A stretch of 64,000 nucleotides of DNA from Semisulcospira habei (GCA_036245525.1 BTPG01000007.1:128258204-128322203), one strand, 5' to 3'; positions 27,823 to 38,996 are shown, numbered from the stretch's first letter. The notes: a model not told the origin generated them from the sequence alone. Made by a program: numbers and translations.

Positions 27823-30510
27823 ATGTCTGACGATTATGATAAGTTGTTCCAATCTTTTATTGCTCAAGCTACTACTTTGGGTATCCCTGATAAGGAACGT
27901 GCAAAATATGTACAGGATTGTTTTGATCGTCTTGAGAGACAAAGATTGAGGGATGAAAAAAAAATGGAAAAAGAAGCGGAGGTTGAGCTAGCTAAACGAC
28001 AAGCAGATGTTCAGTTAGCGTTAGCAAATAAACAAGCAGAAGTTGAGCTAGCAAATAAACAAGCAGACGTTGAGCTAGCAAATAAACAAGCAGAAGTTGA
28101 GCTAGCGAATAAACAAGCCGATGTTCAGTTACAGCTGGAAAGAGAGAAAACAAAACAAATGGAACTTGAGTTACGTTCTGAACGTAGACTTGAGGAACAA
28201 GATGCTGGTCATGGAAACAGAGGTAGGGATAGTTCTTCTTTTGGTGCTAGACCTGTTTACCCCAAGTTGCCTCTTTTCAAAGAAAGACAAGATGATATTG
28301 ATTCATACCTTTTTCGTTTTGAGACTCATGCTACAGCCCTTGGCTGGGATCAAGGCAAATGGGTTACCTTTCTTTCCGCTTTGTTAGAAGGTAACGCATT
28401 GAACTTGTACCACAGTCTTGCTGCTCATGGTCCTGTAGATTATCAGACATTGAAGGACAATTTGCTTAAGAAGTTCCAGTGTACTGCAGAAGGTTTTCGC
28501 AAGAAGTTCCGTGAAATCCGACCAGACTCGAACGAACCTTTCCAAACTTTTGGTATTGAGCTAAACAGATTGTTTGATCGATGGATAGCTTTGTCCGGTG
28601 TTCCTAGAGACATGCAGGGAATTATGAATCTTGTATTAGGTGAGCAGTTTCTAGAATGTGTGTCACAGGATCTTGCTACTTTCATTCGCGAGCGTGGACT
28701 TGTCACATTAGATGATATGGTTAAAACCGCTGAAAGTTATCGTCTTGCTCGTCCCGGAAAGAACTTGGCACGCAGATCGGCTGCTACGGTTTTCGGCTCA
28801 GTAGGATCAGTTGATTTAGCTGAAGAGTCACAGGCTGTTGCTGGCTCTGCAGATTCTCGCGGTGGTTACTCAAACTATCGAGGTCGCGGCTATTGGAGAA
28901 ATCGTGGCGGTTTTCGACAGACCGACCAAACACCCTCGGTTTCGAACCAAAAGGTCGAAGGTCGTTTTGATCAAACTCGAGGATCTTTGAAACGTGGACG
29001 TGGAGGTGGTTCGTTTTACACCAATTTTGATAATTGCCCTCTTTGTGATGGTAAAGGTCATGGTCCCAGGCAGTGTCCTCTTCGCAACAGTCCAAACCCT
29101 TGCTCTGTTTGCAACATTGGTGGTCATACTCGAAAAACTTGTCCCTTTGTTGTGAAAAAAACCATAGCTTCCGATGATAAGAGTAACTCGAGCTCAGGTT
29201 GTGCAGTTGTCCCTGTAGACTCGGAAGTTGTTTGCTCTATTTTTGATCAGTCAGCTGGTCACTTGCATTTAGAAGTTGGTTCTGTCAATTCTACTGCTTG
29301 CTCAGTTCTGCGAGACACAGGTGCTACCATTTGTGGTGTTCGAAAACGTTTGGTTTCTGATGACCATTATGTACCAGGTACTGTCCGTTGTAAATATTTT
29401 GGTGGAGAGATCAACATTTACCAGCAGGCTAAAGTTGTTGTTTCTTGTCCATATTTTGCTGGAGAGTTGGTTTGTTGCGTTCTTGCGGATCCAGTTGCTG
29501 ACTTGATTGTAGGAAATATTCCAGGTTTGATTGTCCGGCAGACCCAAGATGCCCCGGTTGCTGCTGCTGTTGATGAGGTCCCTGTTGCTGCTGTCCCTAC
29601 TCGTGCTCCGGCTAGGAAACAAGGTTTCCTGCTCAAACCTCTTGTCACTATGTGCGATGACTTGAAGGTCACTCGTGCTGAACTCATTCAGTTGCAGAAA
29701 GGTGATGCTACTCTGCAAGGTTGTTTCAATTTAGCGGCCTCCGGTGAAGAAAAGGTTGTTGGTTCTGCTACTTCTTCTTTCTATTTTCAAGATGATATTT
29801 TGTACAGGAGGTCTCAGAAATCCAAGGATATTTTGCATCAGGTTGTTGTTCCAGAGAAACTTCGTACTTCAGTCATGATTGCTGCGCATGATCAACTTTT
29901 GGCTGGTCACTGTGGAGTTCGTAGAACTTGGACTCAGATTTTGTCCCAGTTCTTTTGGCCTGGTGTTTCTGTGGATGTGCGTACTTATGTTCACACTTGT
30001 GACATTTGCCAGGCGTCAGTTTCAAAAGGCAAAGTTTCCCCTGTTCCTTTGGCGACTATGCCTCTTATCTCGACTCCGTTCGAGAGGGTCGCTATTGATC
30101 TCGTTGGGCCTTTTCTCCTTTTTTGCTTCCAGGTGTCGAGGTTGTGGAGCCTCAGTGTGATGTTCCTCATGTGGCCGTTTCAGATTGGCATACTGTCCCA
30201 TCAGTGGCTATTGGTGTTGTCCAAGATGATGATGATGTTGGTAGTCTTCCCACTATTCCTCTCATGTTGTTTGGCTATTGTTTGGGCCATTTCGAAATTT
30301 TCCAAATTTCTTTTGGGGGTCGATTTCATTCTCCAGACTGACCACAGACCGCTGACGTACTTGCATACAAGTCGCTTTAAGAATTCTCGCATCATGCGTT
30401 GGTCCTTGTCCTTACAAGAGTTTAGATTCATTCTCGAACCACTTCCAGGTACACAGAATGTGTTCGCGGATCTGTTGTCACGCGCTGATCGTGATCAGTC
30501 GGGTACATAG
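27823..30510 (+). CDS. gag-pro: Gag-protease with truncated integrase and RNase H remnant
   Basis: One open frame of 895 codons from ATG 27823. The N-terminus has a coiled coil built from four 27-base repeats (about 28024-28131; ANKQAEVEL-type units). A gag capsid-like region follows, then an Arg/Gly-rich stretch and two CCHC zinc knuckles (CPLCDGKGHGPRQC, CSVCNIGGHTRKTC). An aspartic protease site lies at DTGAT near 29320. Next is an integrase HHCC finger (HDQLLAGHCG...CDICQ) and the start of the core (VAIDLVGPF), cut at about 30113. After about 150 bases of out-of-frame filler, the frame enters the last part of RNase H (FILQTDHRPLTYL, GTQNVFADLLSRAD) and stops 97 bases before the LTR. RT and most of integrase are gone. 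Integrase upstream of RNase H suggests a GMR1-like domain order with one large deletion. Confidence 0.9.
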   Translation: MSDDYDKLFQSFIAQATTLGIPDKERAKYVQDCFDRLERQRLRDEKKMEKEAEVELAKRQADVQLALANKQAEVELANKQADVELANKQAEVELANKQADVQLQLEREKTKQMELELRSERRLEEQDAGHGNRGRDSSSFGARPVYPKLPLFKERQDDIDSYLFRFETHATALGWDQGKWVTFLSALLEGNALNLYHSLAAHGPVDYQTLKDNLLKKFQCTAEGFRKKFREIRPDSNEPFQTFGIELNRLFDRWIALSGVPRDMQGIMNLVLGEQFLECVSQDLATFIRERGLVTLDDMVKTAESYRLARPGKNLARRSAATVFGSVGSVDLAEESQAVAGSADSRGGYSNYRGRGYWRNRGGFRQTDQTPSVSNQKVEGRFDQTRGSLKRGRGGGSFYTNFDNCPLCDGKGHGPRQCPLRNSPNPCSVCNIGGHTRKTCPFVVKKTIASDDKSNSSSGCAVVPVDSEVVCSIFDQSAGHLHLEVGSVNSTACSVLRDTGATICGVRKRLVSDDHYVPGTVRCKYFGGEINIYQQAKVVVSCPYFAGELVCCVLADPVADLIVGNIPGLIVRQTQDAPVAAAVDEVPVAAVPTRAPARKQGFLLKPLVTMCDDLKVTRAELIQLQKGDATLQGCFNLAASGEEKVVGSATSSFYFQDDILYRRSQKSKDILHQVVVPEKLRTSVMIAAHDQLLAGHCGVRRTWTQILSQFFWPGVSVDVRTYVHTCDICQASVSKGKVSPVPLATMPLISTPFERVAIDLVGPFLLFCFQVSRLWSLSVMFLMWPFQIGILSHQWLLVLSKMMMMLVVFPLFLSCCLAIVWAISKFSKFLLGVDFILQTDHRPLTYLHTSRFKNSRIMRWSLSLQEFRFILEPLPGTQNVFADLLSRADRDQSGT

Positions 30511-30607
30511 GGCAAGGTTTCATAGTCGTTACTGTATTTTAACATTATTCTCCGAACTTGTAAAAAAGACCCTCGGTCGGTTCTTTTTTTCGTTGAGAGG
30601 GGGGTAG

Positions 30608-32210
30608 TGTAACGAACGCCTTTAGTGCAGATTTTGGTCGGACGATGGTGACGTCATTAGCAGTTGGACCGAATGTACACGTGCGAATAATGTAGAGATA
30701 AGCAATGTTCACGAGCGGGAATGTACAGATAAACCATGTTCACGTGTGGTAATGTAGGTGAGCGATGTTCACGTGTCACGTGTGGGAGTGACAGTGTGGC
30801 ATCGGGAATAATTGCAAGTTAGAGATGCTACACCAGTCGAGCCGAGCAGTCGTTTTTGCTAGGGCTCTGAGGAAGAATTCTGGCTAGAGAATTCGATAGC
30901 TGTATATTGAATACAGGTATTTATTCTTTTATTACCGGTATTTATAATGACCTGTAACGCTATTCAGATGAAAAAGAAAGTATTGTTTTATGAATTATTA
31001 TTAGAGTGCAAAAGAGCCATGTTTGGAGGAAATGCGATGGCTCGTGTCAATACTTGTTTAGTCATGTAATTATGTGATATAGTTTATAACTAGGATGTCA
31101 TGTTGTATTCATTCATATGTGAAGATGTGGGACTGAAATAGGAATAGAAGTCAGTATATATTTAGGTATACCTAATGATGAAATGTGCAGTAATATGTTA
31201 CGAATTGAAGGTGAGCTGTGATTGTAATATTTGGCTCATAATCCATTGGGTGTAGGTACGTAAAATGTGTATACAGTGTTAAAGTGGCTATAGAAAATGT
31301 GTGCACTGTGTTAAAGTGGCTATAGGAATTGTCATAAGGATTATGACAATAGTGATTGTAGTATGGTGGCATAAAGAAGACATTTTTAAGAGGAAATGAT
31401 CTAGAGCGCTCTGAGGTATAATGTGTCGAAGACACATTCAGACTTTTAGGTATAAGAGCGAACATTTATGAGTGTATAAATGTTGTGTACAGCGGGGCCG
31501 GTACGGAGCGGACACCCCTGGTGTAGGGCCGATGAAGCTGTCCTGAGAGCATCACGTACGTGACCAGGTGCTGACATCAAGCCTTCATCTCTCCTTCGTC
31601 CTACCATCACTGGTGCTACGAGCAGCAACGGTAGCGAAGTAAGCCACAGATTCGTGCTACAGGACCACATGCAGTGTTCCGTCAGTGTAGCTATTGTCGC
31701 CTAGCGCCGTTAATTTCACGCCTAGGAATGTTCTAAATCTGTGAGTAGTCATTGAATAGTAATATTCAGTTCGGGAATCTCCGTCAAGTCGTCAATGTGA
31801 TATTGACTGTGTCGACACTAGTATAAAGAGGAGTCGAGTGACGTCTCTCTCGAGAGACAACGACCTCTACGGTAGCGAGTGAATGTGTGAGCGCTGAAGT
31901 TGTGAATAACCTATATGCCACTTGTTACTGTTAGTTATTTGTGCAGATTGGTTTATATGATGTGAATTGTGTGGTTTAATGTATGTTATGAGTGCTTGTT
32001 AATAGTTAAAGAGGGCAAAGAGATATAACTGTGTGGCCTTTGTCCTTCGTTTGTAAGCGCGTGTGTGGTGGATGAAAGAGTATAGTGAACAGAGATAGTG
32101 CACCCACCTTTATACTGATTATCAGAACAAACCCACGCACACACTCCTTCCATTAGAATAAACGCTTATATATAATAATTTAATTCTGTAGCGAAAACAC
32201 CGTCGTTACA
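30608..32210 (+). repeat. 3' LTR
   Basis: Same length and apparently same sequence as 24846-26448; followed by the GGCAC duplication. Confidence 0.95.
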
Positions 32211-32600
32211 GGCACATGCATAAATGTATGGAAAGTCTTGCTAACAGAAGACCAAAAATCAAGATATATCCCTACTATATCCCGAACACTTAAACATAAC
32301 AGTGTCGACTCAAAGACCCATCGCCGTCAAAAGAGACATAAAACAACCCAGTGAGATCTCTATTTCACGGTTGAATTTATGTCTGTTTCCTCAGACAACG
32401 ACTGAAAGAATCAGGCCTCCTGTTGCATATACTGCACAGCCAGCCTCTCCTTGTTGCAGCCTGACGCCGGACTTCAGACCACCATAGGCCAGATCCTATG
32501 GCGTCAGTGCTTTCGCCGCCACGACGTGCCAGAGTGCACAACCCTTCCTCAACTCACCACAGCACTGGTTAAATTACCAGCATTGCGTGGTTAGAGCACC
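32211..32600. other. Gene-free stretch
   Basis: Continuation of the flank interrupted by the LTR element. No coding signal, repeat or RNA gene recognised. Confidence 0.5.
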
Positions 32601-32607
32601 GAATCTA

Positions 32608-32891
32608 TAAGCTAACCCCTCGTCAAAATAGACGGGGGAGGGAAACAAAATAAAAATAATGATTCTGCCCAAAAAGGTGATGAAACATCTGACCCGTTAC
32701 CTAAATCGCGGCCAAGTAGGAGACTGAAACAATCACAGCCAAGAATTGCTGTGTACGCGGTAGTCTCAAACGGTTTGGTCCGCTGACGAGAGGAGAACCG
32801 GCTTTTTAAAGCAAAACGTCCTCGAAACACACCTCGCTCTTAAACACACAAAAACTGACTGACTTATTGTGGGCAAAGAGTGTGTACGGCC
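32608..32891 (+). repeat. pLTR-like repeat of the Penelope-like element, left copy
   Basis: Shares an ordered series of blocks with 41298-41750: AAGCTAACCC-TCGTCAAAATAGACG, CCCGAAAAGGTG-like, AAACATCTGACCCGTTA, CGCTGACGA, AACGTC-TC, then ACTGACT. Both copies flank the broken RT in the same orientation, as expected for Penelope terminal repeats. Confidence 0.7.
32777..32891 (+). ncRNA. Hammerhead ribozyme motif in the pLTR
   Basis: CTGACGA (32783-32789) is followed directly by stem II GAGGA (32790-32794). It pairs perfectly with TCCTC (32819-32823), which is followed directly by GAAA (32824-32827). Stem III may be CACAC (32828-32832) with GTGTG (32880-32884), giving cleavage after TA at 32886. 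Stem I may be CGGCC (32887-32891) with GGTCCG (32777-32782). The stem III loop is long (about 47 bases), which is unusual. Hammerheads are known in Penelope-like pLTRs. The right repeat copy keeps CTGACGA but has CAAA for GAAA, so is probably dead. Confidence 0.6.
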
Positions 32892-33020
32892 GGCCGAGAA
32901 AACAGGCCATTGCATCGGATAGTGTGCGATGTGATACTGACACATTTTTACACAGTGGCGTATCCTGAATAACGTAACAGACCGCAGTTCAACCACAAGC
33001 GGGAATCAATTCTACACTAT

Positions 33021-33214
33021 TGGCGTTACCGTGACGATGGTCTAATAATCATGAGAGCAGAGGAAGAAACAATTCACCAATACTTCACTCTTGCTAACTC
33101 CCATACGGAATGAATAAACTTCACGTATAAGATCAGCGACATAGAAGCCACATTCTTAGACATAAGAATGTACAAGGGGGGGAAATTCCAACAGTCAGGA
33201 CAATTGGACATTAA
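33021..33214 (+). pseudogene. Penelope-like reverse transcriptase fragment (catalytic region)
   Basis: Translation gives an RT palm fragment with the catalytic RYRDDG and, after a stop at 33111, the segment ISDIEATFLDIRMYKG typical of Penelope-type RTs. It ends at TTAA where the DNA transposon starts and continues in register after 38993. N-terminal RT regions are absent; the body is 5' truncated close behind the pLTR-like repeat, a common Penelope arrangement. Confidence 0.72.
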
Positions 33215-33436
33215 GGTAGCAGATACAGTGGGCAAAGGGTCAAAATTCATGTTTTGGAAGTAGTGTTTAATACATATTTCTTTCAATAGAAAAATCATTT
33301 TTGCGTCATTCTCTAACAGGTTTTTATTCAAAATTTGATAGTTTTGTTATGAATTTTTTCGTAGGGTAGGGTGTCGACAGTTTTGGTCCGAAAAACAAGA
33401 TGGCAGCTGAGAAATCTATTTTGTCTTCAGTAACAC

Positions 33437-35888
33437 AGGGACTAGGCTCGGAGATGAGTAAGAACGGGGAGAGGTTTGTAGACTTTTGTGCTCTAAACCG
33501 ACTTGTCATTGGAGGCAGCATCTTCCCACACAGAAGAATACACAAAGCAACTTGGGTCTCACCTGACCATACAACAGAGAACCAAATAGACCATATCTGC
33601 ATTAGCAAGAAATTTAGAAGATCCCTTCAAGATGTTCGAGTGAGGAGGGGAGCAGATGTCGCCTCCGACCACCATCTGCTTACCTTAAGAATGAAGCTCA
33701 AGCTAAAGAAAAGCCGCACAGAGACAACAAGAAGACAGCGCTATAATGTAGGCCTCCTGAGAGAAACTGGAGTTAGAGAAGAGTTTAAACTGGTGCTGTC
33801 CAACCGGTTTCAAGCGCTGCAGGAGCTAGTAAATGAAGAGGAGGCGGTCACCACAGAGCAGCAGTGGAAGGTAGAGAGGCGCTGAACTCAACCTGCAAAG
33901 ACACTGTAGGGTTCAGGAAACACCATCACAAGGACTGGCTGTCGGCACAGACCTTGAAGAAGATAGAAGTGAGGAAGCAGAAGAAAGCAGCTGTCAACAA
34001 CAGTCGCACAAGAGCAGCCAAAGTAAGGGCACAGGGGGAATACTCGGAAGCCAACCGCGAGGTGAAGAGTAGTATCAGGGCAGACAAGAGGGCCTACACA
34101 GACAGCCTGGCAGCAGAGGCAGAAAAGGCAGCAGGCAGCGGCAACATGAAACAGCTCTATGACATTACCAGAAGATTGTCAGGCAAGTATGGCCATACAG
34201 AAAGACCAGTAAAAGACAAAGAAGGCAAGCCTATTGCAGACAGAGCAGACCAACTCGACAGATGGGCCGAGTATTTTGAAGAGTTACTGAACAGACCGAG
34301 CCCACCCGACCCCCCAGACATCCAGCCGGCAGAGACCGACCTACCCATCAGCTGTGACAGACCCAGCCGGGAAGAGATCAAAAGAGCAGTGGCATTCTTG
34401 AAGAACGGCAAAGCAGCAGGCCCAGATGGCATCCCAGCGGAGTCTCTGAAAGCAGACCTAGAGACAACAGTGGAGATGCTTTACCCACTGTTTGGAAAGA
34501 TCTGGGAAGAGGAGGTGATGCCGGCTGACTGGAAGGAGGGGTACCTAATCAAGCTTCCCAAGAAAGGCGACCTCAGCAAGTGTTCCAACTACAGAGGAAT
34601 CACCTTGCTGTCAGTACCAGGAAAGGTCTTCAACAGGATCATCCTGGAGAGAATGAAGAGCTCCGTTGACCCCCAGCTGAGAGACCAGCAAGCAGGATTC
34701 AGGAAGAACCGATCATGTACAGACCAGATCGCCACTCTCCGCATCATCGTGGAACAGTCTCTGGAGTGGAGCTCCCCGCTGTACGTCAACTTTGTGGATT
34801 ATGAGAAAGCATTTGACAGTGTGGACCGAGAGACTCTGTGGAAACTCCTACGACACTACGGTGTACCCACAAAGCTCGTCCGCCTGATCAAGAGCAGCTA
34901 CGATGGCATGACATGTCGCGTGATCCACGAAGGGCAGTTCACCAGGGAGCTCCAGGTCAGAACTGGTGTCAGGCAGGGGTGTCTGCTGTCTCCGTTCCTC
35001 TTCCTACTGGCCATAGACTGGGTCATGAAGATGACCACAGAGCACAGACGAAGTGGAATACAGTGGACACTGTGGACACAGCTTGACGACCTCGATTTTG
35101 CAGACGACTTGGCATTACTGTCCCACACTCATCAACAAATGCAGGACAAGACCACGAGGCTTGCTGACATCTCGTCCCAAGTGGGCCTCACCATTCACAA
35201 ACAGAAAACAAAGACAATGAGGCTGAACGCAACCAGGGAAGAACCAGTCTTGCTTGCTGGCACCCCGTTGGAGGAGGTGGAGTCCTTCACCTATCTCGGG
35301 AGCATCATAGACAAAAAAGGCGGCACTGATGCAGATGTCAGAGCACGAATCGGTAAAGCCAGAGCAGCCTTTCTCCAGTTGAAAAAAGTGTGGAGCTCCA
35401 GAGAGCTGTCACAACACACCAAAGTCCGGATTTTCAACTCCAATGTAAAAGCAGTTCTCTTATATGGAGCAGAGACTTGGAGATTGACAAAAACCACAGT
35501 CAACAGAGTACAGACCTTCATGAACAGTTGCCTTAGAAGAATTTTGAAAATCCACTGGCCAGAGAAGATCAGCAACGTCAGACTCTGGGAGAGAACAGAG
35601 CAGATAACAGCAGAGAATGAAATTGGGCGAAGAAGATGGGGATGGATCGGTCACAGTCTGAGAAAGCCAGCTTCCAGTATCACTAGGCAGGCATTGTCAT
35701 GGAACCCCCAGGGAAAGAGGAAAAGAGGTAGGCCGAGAAACTCCTGGCGTCGAGACCTCCAAGCAGACATCAAGAGACTGGGAACCACCTGGAGTAGAAT
35801 CGAAGGAGAAGCAGAAGCACAGGACATGAGTTGCTGGAGGTCTCTCGTCGACGGCCTATACCCGGGTAGGGGTGACAGGCGTAAGTAA
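33437..35888 (+). pseudogene. RTE-like ORF: endonuclease C-terminus and reverse transcriptase
   Basis: The first frame (to 33885) encodes the end of an APE endonuclease: ERFVDFCALN, HKATWVSPD, NQIDHICIS and SDHHL. A one-base frameshift near 33865-33876 moves to a second frame. That frame carries a complete RT: KAAGPDGIPAE, NYRGITLLSVPGKV, FVDYEKAFDSV, TGVRQGCLLSP and the catalytic FADD (35097-35108). The C-terminal region ends DGLYPGRGDRRK, directly before the GTAA tail. The protein end and short tandem tail are typical of RTE-like families common in invertebrates. Truncation and frameshift make it dead. Confidence 0.88.
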
Positions 35889-35891
35889 GTA
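33437..35891 (+). mobile_element. RTE-type LINE, 5' truncated
   Basis: Flanked by AGTAACAC (33429-33436 and 35892-35899), with a (GTAA)n 3' tail. Starts inside the endonuclease domain. Nested in the TTAA transposon. Confidence 0.82.
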
Positions 35892-35936
35892 AGTAACACC
35901 GTTTAGCTTGAAATAATGAGCCTCTCCCTGCAATTA

Positions 35937-36320
35937 CCCCACCCGGGTCTGCCTTGGGGGACTTGGGTGGGGTTAGGTATTTTTTAGTTCCCAGGGTCAC
36001 CCTGGTCAGCCCCACAGGGTGGGTTTTTCTCTCTATTCTGGGGCATGTGTTTCTGTCTACCCTTTGTCCATTCACCTGTATTTGCCTTTTTAAAACTCTC
36101 CCTACTGTCTGCACTGCCTGTAGCTCTTGATATTGGATGTGTGCTGCTAAATGGTCTTAGCTTTATTTAGGCCCCATGTTGTAGGTTTATGTAACGTATT
36201 TGACCGGCTGGCGACATACATTCAATTTTTTGTTTATTTATTTTTTTCACAAGCAGTGCAGGCACGTCCTGAGAAAGCCTTGTTGCTGTCGGGACGTTAA
36301 GCAATGTACAATCAATCAAT
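35937..36320 (+). mobile_element. SINE-like element, copy 2
   Basis: Same family as 26573-26965. Flanked by the 15-base duplication CTCTCCCTGCAATTA (35922-35936, 36321-36335). A third copy of that 15-mer about 40 bases further on belongs to a local host repeat. Confidence 0.9.
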
Positions 36321-36487
36321 CTCTCCCTGCAATTACTAAACTCCAAGGGAAATAATGAGCCTCTCCCTGCAATTAATACACCCCGAGAGTTACTGTTTCT
36401 TTGCAAATGGCCACCTCCATGTGAAAGCATGTAATTCTTGACTGGGCCGGGATTATTATATTCATCGTGTGTTGTGATAGTTTGATC

Positions 36488-38396
36488 ATGTCTACAGATC
36501 TCAAAAGGAGAGGTGAGAAGCGTAAGAAGAAGAAACCTCCTAAAAATAGATTTGTCAAGGCAAAACGAGTCTGTGAAAATGCTAGCTTTGATCAGAACGA
36601 TGACAATGAACCCACATCATCGCAAAACATAAATAATAGTGCAAGTGCCGAACAATCTCAATACACTGCCACGCCCACTTCGACATGTTCTGAAAGAAAG
36701 CTGTCTGGCATTTACAAGCTATATTATGAATCTGAAACTAGTGAAAGTGAAACAAGTGAGGCAGAGACAGAAACAGTAGAACAAGATTCTGTACATGGAA
36801 ATAGGATAATTGATATTGAACTGCTAGGACAGAACATCTCCTCTCAGCTGGTGTGCAGTTTATGTCATAGTGAAGTTTCACTAATAGAATTACAGACGGA
36901 AGGTTTAGCAAGCACATTTGCTTTTCACTGCAGCAATGCTAGATGCAAAGGGGGGCAATCTTTTCCTTCCTGTCCACAAATCCAAACAACAACAAATCTT
37001 ACAGTAAATTCAATCAATAGAAGAGCCACATTTGCGATGCGTTGCATAGGCTGTGATCATAGTGATCTTAGAACATTCTGTGGTATGATGAACATGCCAC
37101 CCCCTGCTGCAAAGAATACTCATCAGTGCATTATGAACACTTTAGAAAAGACTACAAAATGCACCATGGAAGAAAGCATGAAAGATGCTGGAAAAAAAAG
37201 AATATGATCTTGCAGATGAAATAGAAGATGACCAGTGCCGTAACATAGATGTAAGCGGTGATGGTACCTGGATGACTAGGGGTCATTCTTCAAAGATAGG
37301 GGCTGCAAGTGTCATTGGGTGTGTAACTGGGAAGGTGTTGGGCATGGGAACAAGGTCAAAAGTGTGCAAATCCTGTGAAAAGTATGAAAAGGTAGATAAA
37401 AACAGTGAAAAATATCAGACATGGCAAGCCAATCATGCTGACAGCTGTACAAAAAATCACACGGGCACATCAGGGTCTATGGAACAAGGCATTATCAAAG
37501 ACATATTCTGTTCCTCTGTTGACAATCACAAACTCAGATACACTAGATATATTGGTGATGGTGATACACACTCTTTCAAATGTGTACATGATGCAAAACC
37601 CTATGGCGAGGAAATACAGGTTGAAAAAATTGAATGTGTCGGGCATATTCAGAAACGAATGGGCACACGACTGCGACAGCTGAAAAAAACCATGGGAAAC
37701 AGGAAATTAGCAGATGGAAAAACAATTGGAGGGAAAGCTAGGCTGACAAAGGATAAAATAGATAGCATTCAGACTCATTATGGAAATGCAATCAGGGGAA
37801 ATAAAAATAATTTAGTGGCAATGAGACAAGCAGTATGGGCCATCTTCTTTCATTACAATTCAACAGATGTTGAACCAACGCACAATTTTTGCAAAGATTC
37901 TTGGTGTCCATACAGACAAGCAGTTGCATCAGGCACTGTAGACAGGTACAGGCACACTTCTAGTTTACCTAGGGCAGTTTTAGATGAAATTAAACCTATT
38001 TTTAAAGATTTATCAAACACACAGCTCTTGAAAAAGTGTCTTGAAGGTTACACTCAAAACGCCAACGAGTCGCTCAATGGACTTATTTGGAAATATTGCC
38101 CCAAAAGAGGTAATCATGGACTTGTTTCTGTAAATACTTCAGTCCATATTGCTGTAGCAGTCTTCAATGATGGAGCTTCAGCTCTGGGAAACATTCTGTC
38201 TAAACTGGGATTGTGTGTTGGCAAATTTACCAAAGACTTTCTGATGTTGAAAGATACTTTGCGCGTTCAAAATGCTCAGCGTCAAGCCAACAGGGCAACA
38301 TATGAGCAACGAAGAGCAAGGAGAAGGTGCAGGCTGGCACTGGAGGACCAGCAGGATGAAGCTGAAGGATTTCCTTACTTGGCAGGGGGGCATTAG
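36488..38396 (+). pseudogene. Mutator-like transposase, frameshifted
   Basis: ATG 36488 opens a basic, then Ser/Glu-rich N-terminal region and a Cys-rich zinc-like section (CSLCH...C, CIGCDH; about 36855-37070). At an A8 run (37192-37199) the frame moves by +1 and continues to 38396. The second part holds a DDE-type core: SGDGTW near 37260, IGDGDTH near 37555 and NESLNG near 38070, with a CxxC pair (VCKSC). This matches the Mutator-like transposase domain found in many uncharacterised animal proteins. The shift direction fits gain of one A rather than -1 programmed frameshifting. Carried by the TTAA transposon around it. Confidence 0.8.
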
Positions 38397-38992
38397 TGGA
38401 CATAAGGTAGGATCATGTGCTGTTTTGTGTATTATTTTTCCTTCGCCGAAGTTTGCGAAAATTGCCAGGTATTGTTCATTTTTCCCACACTGTACTCACA
38501 AATATTAACCAATTACCATAATATTTGGTGTGCAGCTTCTTCATACCAATACCTAGCTATTGTCATACCAAAATTAGTATAGCTGTTTTTGTTTTTTTGA
38601 TATTAAATTTTTTAATTAACAAAATTACAAACTTGAAGTGTCAAATTTCATGTGCCTGTACAAAACAAATACTGATATAAAAATTCTGGTATGACAAAAG
38701 CTTCATTTTATGGCGCAGTTTAAAACTAAAAAAGAATTAAGGGGAAAAAAACAACTGTTTAGAATTGGCACTGGCAAAAAGTTTGGGTTTTTGGGCCGTT
38801 GAAAATTTAGAATAAATTAGCATAATTAATTAAAATTAATATTAAAACTTTAAACTGTATCAAACAAACATTTTTCCTAGTTGCAGACATGTCTCCTGCA
38901 ATACCATGCCAAATTTCAAGCATGTAGCTTGAATATATCTCTTGTTAGAAAAATAAGAAAAAATGAACCGTCCAGCCACCGTATCTGCTACC
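38397..38992. other. 3' non-coding part of the TTAA transposon
   Basis: About 600 bases, AT-rich, no ORF; ends in the inverted repeat. Confidence 0.7.
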
Positions 38993-38996
38993 TTAA

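Larger units (their letters stand above)
24846..32210 (+). mobile_element. Young non-autonomous LTR retrotransposon, gag-protease with deleted pol
   Basis: Two 1603-bp LTRs (24846-26448, 30608-32210) begin TGTAACG and end CGTTACA and appear identical on reading. GGCAC flanks both sides (24841-24845, 32211-32215). A primer binding site, gag-protease ORF and polypurine tract (GAGAGGGGGG, 30595-30604) lie between. The RT domain is missing, so the copy must have moved using enzymes from a relative. Identical LTRs imply very recent insertion. Confidence 0.95.
33215..38992 (+). mobile_element. TTAA-duplicating DNA transposon with Mutator-type transposase
   Basis: Ends are GGTAGCAGATACAGTGG and the inverse of GGTAGCAGATACGGTGG, flanked by TTAA at 33211-33214 and 38993-38996. 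The Penelope RT reading (GAC ATT AAA ATG TAC) closes over the excision point, which independently confirms the boundaries. Contains a frameshifted transposase and was itself invaded by a LINE and a SINE. TTAA duplications occur in piggyBac and Kolobok groups; the transposase looks Mutator/Kolobok-like. Confidence 0.85.

Noticed and set aside
37185..37207. Programmed -1 frameshift in the transposase
   Set aside because: The second frame is +1 relative to the first, which does not fit a -1 slippery heptamer; a one-base insertion in A8 is simpler.
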